DNA from: an uncultured Bacteroidales bacterium
Lineage (GTDB): Bacteria; Bacteroidota; Bacteroidia; Bacteroidales; UBA3824
NCBI GenBank assembly: GCA_946409405.1
Contig: CAMJWL010000006.1
Coordinates: 1 to 43,450 of the forward strand
Length of the DNA: 43,450 bases
Direction: 5' to 3'
Shown here: one piece after another, positions 34,539 to 41,806 of the stretch
Position numbering within the stretch: the stretch's first letter is position 1
How the letters are laid out: every line of letters begins with the position of its first letter
The notes under the pieces: generated by a model
What the model was told of the DNA's origin: nothing
Database searches by the model: none
The model's input: only the letters and a program-made list of their open reading frames with translations
Made by a program: the position numbers and the translations under genes

Positions 34539-34569
34539 CGAAGATAATAAAAATATAAATACGCAGCAA

Positions 34570-34908
34570 ATGGGATTGATTTTTTTTCCAAAAACTGAAA
34601 TACACGAGTTTGAGTACCAGCCGCTTTTCTACGATGAGGTGAAAGACCGCATCGCGCAGCGTCGTGCCGAAATCCGCGCCGAGATGTACGGCGAGGAGAC
34701 CGACGAAAACGGCGAGCGCACCCGTTACCTCAAAAAAGGGACTTTCACGCGGAAGTTGGAGCGCAAGCACGAGGAGACGGGCAGAGTAGGCGCAGGAGCC
34801 AAAGGCCTTCTCACATTCAGGAATCTCGCCATTGCCATACTCATATACACAATAATCAAACACAGCGATTCAGTATCGGAGTACATCGCAAGCCTTTTCG
34901 GTTTTTAA
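34570..34908 (+). CDS. Small conserved membrane protein upstream of mutL
   Basis: A 112-residue protein: an N-terminal segment with FEYQPLFYDEVKDRIAQRRAEI, a charged middle and a C-terminal hydrophobic helix (about 82-98, FRNLAIAILIYTII). Proteins with an equivalent 'F-Y-P-x-Y-Y/F-x-D, then basic helix, then membrane helix' layout are commonly found next to mutL in Bacteroidetes; the function is not known to me. It is 21 nt before mutL, with its own -7 box, so it heads the operon. Confidence 0.8.
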   Translation: MGLIFFPKTEIHEFEYQPLFYDEVKDRIAQRRAEIRAEMYGEETDENGERTRYLKKGTFTRKLERKHEETGRVGAGAKGLLTFRNLAIAILIYTIIKHSDSVSEYIASLFGF

Positions 34909-34929
34909 TTAAGATTATAACTGCCAAAA

Positions 34930-36774
34930 ATGTCCGACGTCATCAAACTAATGCCCGACGCGCTCGCCAACCAAATAGCCGCCGGCGAGGTGATACAACG
35001 CCCCGCCTCGGTGCTAAAAGAGTTGGTGGAAAATTCCGTGGATGCCGGCGCGAGCAAAATCACCGTCAATATCAAGGACGCGGGGCGCACCCTCATCCAA
35101 GTGATTGACAACGGCTGCGGTATGAGCGTTACGGACGCGAGGATGAGTTTTGAGAGGCACGCCACGAGCAAACTCACCAAGGCAGAAGACCTGTTTTGCA
35201 TATATACGAAAGGCTTCCGTGGCGAGGCGTTGGCATCCATTGCAGCCGTTGCGGAAGTGGAACTGAAAACCCGCCGTGCCGACGATGCAATTGGTACGGA
35301 CGTAATCATCAACGGTTCCAAATTCATCAGTCAAACCCCTGTAAGCACACCTCAGGGGACAAATTTTGCGATAAAGTCGCTATTCTTCAACGTACCAGCG
35401 CGTCGCAAATTTCTCAAAAGCAACAGCACCGAACTCCAACACATAATCACTGAGTTTCAGCGTATTGTGCTGACTCACCCGATGATAGAATTTGCGCTGC
35501 ATCACAACGACAATATCATCTACTCCCTGCCCAAAACCAACCTGAAACAGAGAATTTTGGGTGTTTTTGGCAAGAACCTCAATTCCACGCTCATCCCCGT
35601 GGAGATAGACACGTCCATCGTGAAGATAACGGGATTTTGCGGCAAGCCGTCGCCATCCAAGCGCAAGACCGACAAACAGTTTTTCTTCGTCAACAACCGT
35701 TATATGAAAAATTCGTATTTTCATAAGGCGGTGGCGTTGGCGTATGACAAATTGACCTTGCCCGACTGCATTCCGCCATACTTTCTGTATATGGAGGTTG
35801 ATCCGCACACGATAGATGTCAATGTGCATCCCGCCAAGACCGAAATCAATTTTGAGAACGCCTCCGACATTTTTAGGTTGTTGCAGGCGGGCATCAAGGA
35901 GACTCTGAGCAAGAGCGACGTTACACCAGCGATAGATTTTGACAATCAGGCAATTAACGACATCCCTTATTTCCGCTCCGACAGTCCGCTGCCCGAAGAG
36001 CCGCAGATAAGTTACGACCCGGATTACAATCCCTTTGTCTCGACGGAAAAGCCGCAGAGTTTCAGCGACGGCGGAGGAAGTCGCAGCAAGGGTAGTTACA
36101 ATTACAAACAATCTGATTATCAACCACTACGCCGCAGCACCGACAATTGGCAGACGCTCTACGAATCGGCTCTCAACGGCTCTACGGACGACATCAAGCC
36201 CGCCGCCGCGCCGACACCGTTGATGCAGATTGGCAACAAATACATCGCCGCGCTCCACGACAACGGCATTATGCTTATAGACCAATACCGGGCACACCTG
36301 CGTATCCTGTACGAAAAATATCTGCGCCAGATTGCATCCAACGCGGACGCCACGCAGCAATTGTTGTACCCTCAACCCCTCGACCTCGACGCCACGTCGC
36401 TCGCAATGGCTTACGACATCCGCGACGAACTGATGAGCGTCGGTTTCGACATCGACTTCCCCTCGCCCACCGCCACGGCAACATTGCGCGGCATACCGCC
36501 GTTTTTGGAGCAAAACAAGGCGATAGACGTATTAATCAAGGTGATAGACAGTTACCGCGACGAACACGGCAACATATCTTCGTCGATGAAGGACATTCTC
36601 GCACGTTCTGCGGCAAGGAGCGAGGCAGTAATGGGCGGCAGGTCGCTCTCGACTGAGGAAATGCAGACGTTGAAGGACGACCTTCTCGCCACACAACAAC
36701 CCGAATTTTCGCCCGACGGACGCAAGACCACCATTGTCCTCCGCCCCGACGATTTGGAGAGGATGTTCAACTGA
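34930..36774 (+). CDS. mutL: DNA mismatch repair protein MutL
   Basis: A 614-residue GHKL ATPase that couples MutS recognition to strand removal. N-terminal motifs are ELVENSVDAGA (about 31-41, Mg/ATP), DNGCGM (60-65), TKGFRGEALASI (93-104) and PQGTNFAIKSLFFNVPARRKFL. A variable linker (about 345-430) precedes the dimerisation domain. The metal-dependent endonuclease motif DQHA(X)2E(X)4E reads DQYRAHLRILYEKYL (from Asp451), and the zinc-type CPHGRP site reads SPDGRK (around 596), so the nicking site looks degraded. I believe this is normal for the lineage. It is followed by a rhomboid gene after 28 nt. Confidence 0.96.
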   Translation: MSDVIKLMPDALANQIAAGEVIQRPASVLKELVENSVDAGASKITVNIKDAGRTLIQVIDNGCGMSVTDARMSFERHATSKLTKAEDLFCIYTKGFRGEALASIAAVAEVELKTRRADDAIGTDVIINGSKFISQTPVSTPQGTNFAIKSLFFNVPARRKFLKSNSTELQHIITEFQRIVLTHPMIEFALHHNDNIIYSLPKTNLKQRILGVFGKNLNSTLIPVEIDTSIVKITGFCGKPSPSKRKTDKQFFFVNNRYMKNSYFHKAVALAYDKLTLPDCIPPYFLYMEVDPHTIDVNVHPAKTEINFENASDIFRLLQAGIKETLSKSDVTPAIDFDNQAINDIPYFRSDSPLPEEPQISYDPDYNPFVSTEKPQSFSDGGGSRSKGSYNYKQSDYQPLRRSTDNWQTLYESALNGSTDDIKPAAAPTPLMQIGNKYIAALHDNGIMLIDQYRAHLRILYEKYLRQIASNADATQQLLYPQPLDLDATSLAMAYDIRDELMSVGFDIDFPSPTATATLRGIPPFLEQNKAIDVLIKVIDSYRDEHGNISSSMKDILARSAARSEAVMGGRSLSTEEMQTLKDDLLATQQPEFSPDGRKTTIVLRPDDLERMFN

Positions 36775-36802
36775 TTTAATAATTTGAAAAACAGACAATT
36801 AA

Positions 36803-37603
36803 ATGCCACCAATCACCAACGGAGTCAAAGCGATACTCCTTGCCAACATAGCGGTTTTCATATTGGGCTACTTAGTGCAAATGACAGGGTTCGACATCGA
36901 CCACGCCCTTTCGCTGTACTATATTAAGTCGCAATATTTCAAGCCGTTGCAGTTTATAACTTATATGTTTGTCCACGCGGGCTTTATGCACATATTCTTC
37001 AATATGTTTGCGCTCACGCAGTTTGGCAGTATGATAGAAAGCGTGTGGGGGACAAAACGGTTTGTGTTTTATTATTTGGTGACGGGCGTTGGCGCGGGCA
37101 TCATCAATATGCTCGTTTGGCACTTCCAAATAATGCCTTACACCGATGCTGTGGCGGCATTCTACGCCGCGCCGTCGCCTGATGCGCTTGTGGCTCTCGG
37201 CAATTCTACCGACGTCATCAACGACGCCGTAGTAGCCGAACTCGCCGACCGTTGGCGCACCGGCTTCTACACCAACGAACAAATTATGGATTCTATGGAA
37301 CAGGAACTGCCCAAGATTCAGGCGGCTTTGTACAATCAGTCGATGGTGGGCGCGTCGGGCGCAGTGTTTGGACTGTTGCTCGCATTCGGACTGATGTTCC
37401 CGAATTTGAAGTTGCAATTGCTATTCATCCCGATTGGCATCCCCGCAAAATATTTCGTGTTGCTCTACGGCGTTGCGGAACTCTTCTTCGGCATCAAGGA
37501 TTTCTCCGGCGACAATATCGCACACTTCGCACATTTAGGAGGAATGTTGGTGGGATTGGTGGTGCTGCTGTGTTGGGAGTACGGAAGGAGAAGGAGGGAA
37601 TAA
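36803..37603 (+). CDS. Rhomboid-family intramembrane serine protease, copy 1
   Basis: A 266-residue polytopic protease that cuts membrane substrates. Family motifs are HIFFNMFAL in the second helix (His63, Asn67), the nucleophile in GASGA (Ser185) and the His in HFAHLGG (His244). A hydrophilic stretch of about 70 residues (111-180) with STDVINDAVVAELADRW and MDSMEQELPK lies between the third helix and the nucleophile helix, longer than in minimal rhomboids. The gene is 28 nt after mutL. A second rhomboid on the same strand lies beyond the inserted ATPase cassette. Confidence 0.93.
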   Translation: MPPITNGVKAILLANIAVFILGYLVQMTGFDIDHALSLYYIKSQYFKPLQFITYMFVHAGFMHIFFNMFALTQFGSMIESVWGTKRFVFYYLVTGVGAGIINMLVWHFQIMPYTDAVAAFYAAPSPDALVALGNSTDVINDAVVAELADRWRTGFYTNEQIMDSMEQELPKIQAALYNQSMVGASGAVFGLLLAFGLMFPNLKLQLLFIPIGIPAKYFVLLYGVAELFFGIKDFSGDNIAHFAHLGGMLVGLVVLLCWEYGRRRRE

Positions 37604-37608
37604 AAAAA

Positions 37609-37676
37609 CAAAAGTTGTGGGCTTTCGTTCCAAAATCTCACTAAAAAGTGCACATTTTGGAACAAAAGCCCACATA
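37609..37676. repeat. Left border repeat of the ATPase 2 cassette (17-nt-loop hairpin)
   Basis: GTGGGCTTTCGTTCCAAAAT (37617-37636) pairs with ATTTTGGAACAAAAGCCCAC (37654-37673), 20 bp with one mismatch, across the 17-nt loop CTCACTAAAAAGTGCAC. Outside the hairpin, CAAAAGTT is shared with the right copy. The whole element is repeated in the same direction at 39169-39238 with about 8 differences in 70 bp. Confidence 0.9.
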
Positions 37677-37678
37677 TT

Positions 37679-39130
37679 TTATAAAAACAGGTCGTCCATC
37701 GTTACTTCGCTGTTGACGATGCTTTTGTGCAGACCGTCTATTACACCGTGCGTAGTTACAAAAGTGCAGACGAGTGGCTTGGTGGTTTTGGTGCGCTCCT
37801 TGAACACTTCCATACGGTTGCGGAGCGTAGCCTCATAATCATCGGTGATGCGGTATTTGTTGACAGAGAATTTCATTTCGCAAATGTTAATCACCCTGTC
37901 GCCACGGTCTATCAAAAGGTCAATCTGAGTGCCTTTGAGGTTTTGGTCGCCGGACAGACTGCGTTTGGTAGGCACATACCGCCAAGACGACGCCGAGGTT
38001 GGAATGCCCGAAATGCCCAACTTCTGTTTGATTTGCTTCAAATGGGCAAGGCACAGCAATTCAAACGACAAGCCCTGCCACACCTCCACCGAACGCGACG
38101 AATAGTTGTGACTCCACCATTCTTCGTCCTGACTATTAACACCGCTTACAAATCGATAATAAAATAGCGTATAGAAGTCGGTCAAACGGTAAATGTCGCC
38201 CTTAGTCTTGTTGCCAAACTGCGAATAGCGGATTATGAAATCGCAACGTTCGAGGTTTTTAAGAATTTTAGAAATCATCGATGGGTCAATGCCCGTAGTT
38301 TTGGCAATTTCCTCCCGCGTCATCCCTTGGCGCACATTGTTCAACGCCCTAACTACATTGGTGTAATTGTCGGTATTGGCAAACAACGCGCTAAAAAGTT
38401 CCTCAAATTCGTTCCGCAATTCGCCGTTTGTGCGGAAAAACAATCGGTCGATATTCTGCACAAGGCTCTCCTTTACATTCAAGAGACTATAATAAAACGG
38501 TATTCCGCCGATTACCATATATGTTTGGAGTAGTTGATAACAATCCCATTGTGCGCCACGGCTCAGCATATATTGCTCCACCTCCCGCAGCGAAAACGGA
38601 CGGACATAAATATTGTTGGTGATGCGCCCGTGAAGTCCGCCTTGGTTTTCCACCAACTTATCCACCATCCACGACGTAGAAGAGCCGCTTGCTACAAACA
38701 TAATGTCGCGGCGACGCGCTGCCCATCCATTCCAAAACATTTCGAGAGCGTCCACAAATTCCGACTGCGGCGTATCAATCCACGGCATTTCGTCGATGAA
38801 AATCACCTTCCGTTTTTCCTGTGGCAACGATTCCAAATACTCCTCCAACGCCTCGAAGGCATCGTCCCAATCAGAAAATTTTGGTTGGAGGGGCATACGG
38901 GCATATTTTTTCAACGCCTTGGCAAAATAACGGAGTTGCTTGGGCTTAGACATCCGATGACCGCCCACGTATGAAAAGTCGTAGTCGTAATCAAAAAAAT
39001 TGTCCACAAGAAAAGTCTTGCCCACGCGGCGGCGTCCATACACGATTACAAACTCCGACCGCTCCGACTCAAAACTACGTTGGAGTTCCGCAATTTCACG
39101 CTGTCTACCTATCAATTTTTCTCTACCCAT
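37679..39130 (-). CDS. AAA-type ATPase with PD-(D/E)XK-like C-terminus (ATPase_2/DUF234 class), copy 2
   Basis: A 483-residue homologue of the ATPase at 28790. Walker A GRRRVGKT is at 32-39; Walker B is VIFIDEMP; SGSSTSW follows; the helix-turn-helix region is MTREEIAKTTGIDPSMISKILKNL. The C-terminal nuclease-like trio is Asp404 (TQIDLL), Glu418 and Lys420 (CEMKF). The two proteins align along their whole length but are clearly diverged, so they are not a recent duplication. An exact -7 box lies 20 nt upstream. Its stop lies next to the left border repeat, and the right border repeat lies just beyond its promoter. Confidence 0.9.
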   Translation of the reverse strand: MGREKLIGRQREIAELQRSFESERSEFVIVYGRRRVGKTFLVDNFFDYDYDFSYVGGHRMSKPKQLRYFAKALKKYARMPLQPKFSDWDDAFEALEEYLESLPQEKRKVIFIDEMPWIDTPQSEFVDALEMFWNGWAARRRDIMFVASGSSTSWMVDKLVENQGGLHGRITNNIYVRPFSLREVEQYMLSRGAQWDCYQLLQTYMVIGGIPFYYSLLNVKESLVQNIDRLFFRTNGELRNEFEELFSALFANTDNYTNVVRALNNVRQGMTREEIAKTTGIDPSMISKILKNLERCDFIIRYSQFGNKTKGDIYRLTDFYTLFYYRFVSGVNSQDEEWWSHNYSSRSVEVWQGLSFELLCLAHLKQIKQKLGISGIPTSASSWRYVPTKRSLSGDQNLKGTQIDLLIDRGDRVINICEMKFSVNKYRITDDYEATLRNRMEVFKERTKTTKPLVCTFVTTHGVIDGLHKSIVNSEVTMDDLFL

Positions 39131-39149
39131 ATCGTTAGTATTTTGAGGG

Positions 39150-39157
39150 CAAAGATA
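39150..39157 (-). promoter_or_regulatory. -7 box of ATPase 2
   Basis: The minus strand reads TATCTTTG, an exact TAnnTTTG. The -33 position expected 20 bp upstream (about 39178-39181) falls on the edge of the right border hairpin and reads CCCA, not TTTG, so expression may depend on the repeat. Confidence 0.55.
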
Positions 39158-39168
39158 ATCAAAAAAAT

Positions 39169-39238
39169 CAAAAGTTGTGGGCTTTTGCTCAAAAATCTCA
39201 CTAAAAAAGGCACATTTTTGAACAAAAGCCCCTATATT
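39169..39238. repeat. Right border repeat of the ATPase 2 cassette (17-nt-loop hairpin)
   Basis: GGGCTTTTGCTCAAAAAT (39179-39196) pairs with ATTTTTGAACAAAAGCCC (39214-39231), 18 bp with one mismatch, across the 17-nt loop CTCACTAAAAAAGGCAC. Compared with the left copy, the C-G pair at the fifth position from the loop has become A-T, with both arms changed, so pairing is preserved. Confidence 0.9.
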
Positions 39239-39246
39239 TCAAAAAA

Positions 39247-39278
39247 TTTGGCGTTTTAGAAAAGAGTTTGTAAATTTG
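39247..39278 (+). promoter_or_regulatory. Exact promoter of rhomboid 2
   Basis: TTTG (39247-39250), 20 bp, TAAATTTG (39271-39278). The predicted start near 39285 leaves a leader of about 59 nt containing the near-repeat AATTATGAATTGTGAATTAT. Because rhomboid 2 has a promoter here, just outside the cassette border, it can still be expressed. Confidence 0.7.
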
Positions 39279-39343
39279 CAAATCAATATGATTGGCATCT
39301 GCAAGATGGCAATTATGAATTGTGAATTATGAACTAACGAAAT

Positions 39344-40240
39344 ATGGACATTAAGACTTTTTTCAAATCATCGATGGTCAATAGGCTTTTGGTAATCAAT
39401 GTGGCTGTATATCTGTTGATTAGCATAGCCGGGATATTTACGTTTCTATTTGGATATATAGGACTTGCGGAAAGTGTTGGCAACAACATCCTCGCCCTGC
39501 CCGCTGCACCTGGAAAGTTGTTGTGGAGGTTTTGGACGCCAATCACATATATGTTCACGCATTTTGGATTTTGGCACCTGCTCGGCAATATGCTTTGGCT
39601 GTATTTTATGGGTCAAATATTTCTGATGGTATTCAACAACAAGCAACTCGTCGGCACTTACATCCTCGGCGGACTGAGCGGCGCATTGTTGTTTATATTG
39701 AGTTACAACATATTCCCGGTATTCAGCAACGTGGTGGAAGGCGCGTCCTGCGTAGGCGCGTCGGCGGCTGTAACTGCCATTGTGATTGCAATATGCGTGA
39801 TGCGCCCAAATATGGAAATCCGTATTTTTGGCATCATACCGATGACCCTCAAATGGCTCGGCATCTTGTACGTTGTATTCGACGTGCTTCAAATCACCGG
39901 CGATAATTCCGGCGGACACATAGCACACCTCGGCGGCGCAATATTCGGCGCGTTGTTCGCTTGGCAATACAGCAACGGCAAAGACCTCACCAAAGGTTTC
40001 AACAACCTGATGGACAAGATTGTAACCCTATTGCCCTCCGCCAACCAATCTGGCAAAAAACGCAAAATGCGCGTTGTGTATAACGATACCAACCACAGCA
40101 CGTCAAATTCTGACTTCAACCGCACCTCCGCCGAAAACCAACGCCGTATGGACGAAATTCTCGACAAAATCTCGCAGTCGGGGTATCAGTCATTGACAAA
40201 AGAAGAAAAAGAATTTTTGTTTAAGATGGGAAGGAAATAA
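39344..40240 (+). CDS. Rhomboid-family intramembrane serine protease, copy 2, with DUF6576-like tail
   Basis: A 298-residue rhomboid: HLLGNMLWL (His78, Asn82), the nucleophile in VGASAAVTA (Ser140, GASAA instead of GASGA) and the catalytic His in GHIAHLGG (His195). About six membrane helices end near 210. A cytoplasmic tail carries basic residues, then DEILDKISQSGYQSLTKEEKEFLFKMGRK-type wording, the small C-terminal helical motif common on Bacteroidetes rhomboids (DUF6576). It has its own exact promoter. Substrates are unknown. Confidence 0.93.
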   Translation: MDIKTFFKSSMVNRLLVINVAVYLLISIAGIFTFLFGYIGLAESVGNNILALPAAPGKLLWRFWTPITYMFTHFGFWHLLGNMLWLYFMGQIFLMVFNNKQLVGTYILGGLSGALLFILSYNIFPVFSNVVEGASCVGASAAVTAIVIAICVMRPNMEIRIFGIIPMTLKWLGILYVVFDVLQITGDNSGGHIAHLGGAIFGALFAWQYSNGKDLTKGFNNLMDKIVTLLPSANQSGKKRKMRVVYNDTNHSTSNSDFNRTSAENQRRMDEILDKISQSGYQSLTKEEKEFLFKMGRK

Positions 40241-40242
40241 AT

Positions 40243-40307
40243 AACTACGAAAAACACGAAAAAAAAATATTGCTATATATTTCGTGTTTTTCGTGGTTTT
40301 CGTAGTT
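40243..40307. repeat. Imperfect hairpin between rhomboid 2 and the LytTR gene
   Basis: AACTACGAAAAACACGAA (40243-40260) pairs with TTCGTGTTTTTCGT plus AGTT (40281-40307), with a 9-nt extra unit GGTTTTCGT bulged in the right arm and a 20-nt A/T-rich loop. The internal CGTGTTTTTCGTGGTTTTCGTAG pattern suggests slippage of a TTTTCGT/GG unit. It lies between two convergent genes and may terminate both. Confidence 0.7.
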
Positions 40308-40316
40308 TATAAAAAC

Positions 40317-41054
40317 CTATTGTGCGAAATTCTTGTCCAAATACGCTTGGAAGCGGTCTTTGTACTGTTCGCTGATGGGGATGAATGTATCGTTATCGAA
40401 GACGATGCGGGTGCGCTCGATGACGTCTATCTTGTCGAGGTTGACGATGTAGGAACGATGCACGCGCATAAACTTCTCTTTGGGCAGGTAGTTTTCCACA
40501 GCCTTGATGGTCAGGAGGCTCATAATCGGGCGACCGTCGCTGAGGTGGAACCTCACGTACTCGCGCATAGACTCCACATACTTGATTTCGTCGAGATTGA
40601 TGCGCACCACCTTGTACTCGCTCTTGATGAAGATAAATCGTCCGTTGCCTTCAAACGTAGATGAGCGCGTCTGTTGCAACATTTCGTTGCGGCGTTGCTC
40701 GTATGCCTTTTCTACGCGCTTGATGGCGAGATTGAAGTCGTCAAAGGAAAAAGGCTTGCGCAGGTAATCGACCGCGCCGAGTTTGAGCGCGTCGTATGCA
40801 GCGTCGGTAGTGTTGGAGACGAAAACCACCAACGGCGGCTCAATTAGCGACTTAACGAGGTCGATGCCACCGATGTTGTTGGTATCGGTGTCCACAAAAA
40901 CCACGTCAACTTGGTTCTTGTCGCTCGTCAAGTAAGCCCGCGCGTTATCAGCGTCGTCGAACTTAGCCACAAGTTGCAGGCTTGGGGTCTTTTCGATGTA
41001 GGCGCATATCTGTTCGAGAGCCTTTGCATCGTTGTCAATAGCGATACATTTCAT
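40317..41054 (-). CDS. LytTR-family response regulator
   Basis: A 245-residue two-domain regulator. The receiver domain (1-120) has acidic residues Asp7 and Asp9, phospho-acceptor Asp55 (VVFVDTDTN), the Thr/Ser of FVSNTTDAA and Lys in LRKPFSF. The LytTR DNA-binding domain (about 140-240) carries RFIFIKSEYKVVRINLDEIKYVES and FMRVHRSYIVNLDKIDVIERT. No sensor kinase is adjacent. It lies 44 nt after the DUF2490 gene on the same strand and may be the last gene of the VTC operon or control it. Confidence 0.93.
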   Translation of the reverse strand: MKCIAIDNDAKALEQICAYIEKTPSLQLVAKFDDADNARAYLTSDKNQVDVVFVDTDTNNIGGIDLVKSLIEPPLVVFVSNTTDAAYDALKLGAVDYLRKPFSFDDFNLAIKRVEKAYEQRRNEMLQQTRSSTFEGNGRFIFIKSEYKVVRINLDEIKYVESMREYVRFHLSDGRPIMSLLTIKAVENYLPKEKFMRVHRSYIVNLDKIDVIERTRIVFDNDTFIPISEQYKDRFQAYLDKNFAQ

Positions 41055-41098
41055 AATAATACAGTTTTAATCGTTAGTATGGATGTGTTTATTGTACA

Positions 41099-41806
41099 TC
41101 ATTCTGCCGATTCCTTGGGTTTGTACGGGAAGGTGTATTGGTAATTCAACGAGAATATGTGGTTGTTGAATTCCTTCTTGCCCTTCCCACGATTGAACTT
41201 CTCTTCAAACATATATTCTAAGGCTATCGAATTGCGCTTGTTGAGTTTCTTCTTCGCGCCGATGATTACGCGGTCTTTGTCAACGAGGTTGCGATTGAGT
41301 TCGTAAAACCATTCGTAACTGATGTATGGCGTGAGTTTGATGCTCTTGATTTTGACGCTGCCGAGTAGTTTGGTGCGCAGATACTGCTTGTTGGCGTAGT
41401 TGCCGTCGCGGTCTGCAACGTCCTCGGAGTAGTTGCAATATTTGAGCCTTGCTTCGAGTTTGAAGATTGAGGGCGACCATTTGGCTTTTACCCACGTGCC
41501 AAAACGTCCCGACCATTCGCTGTCCTCGCCGTCTTCGTGGCTGAGCGTGGCACGGTATTCCGCACCGACGGCAACGAATTTGAGGGGGCTGTATTCGATT
41601 TTTGGAGTGATGAGGAAGTCTTGGTATGTCTTCGTCAGACCAAAACGACCTTGGAAGTCGAGTTCGGCGGAGAGTTTTTTGCTAAACTCCTTCTCGATGC
41701 CCGCGCCAAGATAGAGATGCGAGCGCGATTCGGTTTCCTGCGCCGATGCTGAGATTGTCGTTAACGTAAACGTTAACAGCAACAATAATGCGAGTGCTGT
41801 TCTCAT
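41099..41806 (-). CDS. DUF2490-family outer-membrane protein
   Basis: A 235-residue protein with a signal peptide (RTALALLLLLTFTLTTISASA) and a series of amphipathic strands ending in the aromatic pattern of an outer-membrane barrel (SLNYQYTFPYKPKE region). Wording such as KKLSAELDFQGRFGLTKTYQDFLITPKIEYSPLKFVAVGAEYR matches the DUF2490 family of Bacteroidetes. Function unknown. Its ATG overlaps the stop of the DUF4956 gene by 4 nt, so the two are translationally coupled. Confidence 0.85.
   Translation of the reverse strand: MRTALALLLLLTFTLTTISASAQETESRSHLYLGAGIEKEFSKKLSAELDFQGRFGLTKTYQDFLITPKIEYSPLKFVAVGAEYRATLSHEDGEDSEWSGRFGTWVKAKWSPSIFKLEARLKYCNYSEDVADRDGNYANKQYLRTKLLGSVKIKSIKLTPYISYEWFYELNRNLVDKDRVIIGAKKKLNKRNSIALEYMFEEKFNRGKGKKEFNNHIFSLNYQYTFPYKPKESAE

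Larger units (their letters stand above)
37609..39238 (-). mobile_element. Putative ATPase cassette between two rhomboid genes
   Basis: One ATPase gene on the opposite strand to its neighbours, bounded by direct 70-bp repeats each containing a long hairpin, separates two rhomboid genes on the plus strand. The repeats and the broken gene order suggest insertion. There is no transposase or integrase inside, and no target-site duplication beyond the repeats can be defined, so mobility is inferred only. Confidence 0.45.

Noticed and set aside
37609..39238. Insertion sequence with terminal inverted repeats
   Set aside because: The border repeats are direct, not inverted, and no transposase is encoded; I kept only a putative cassette call.
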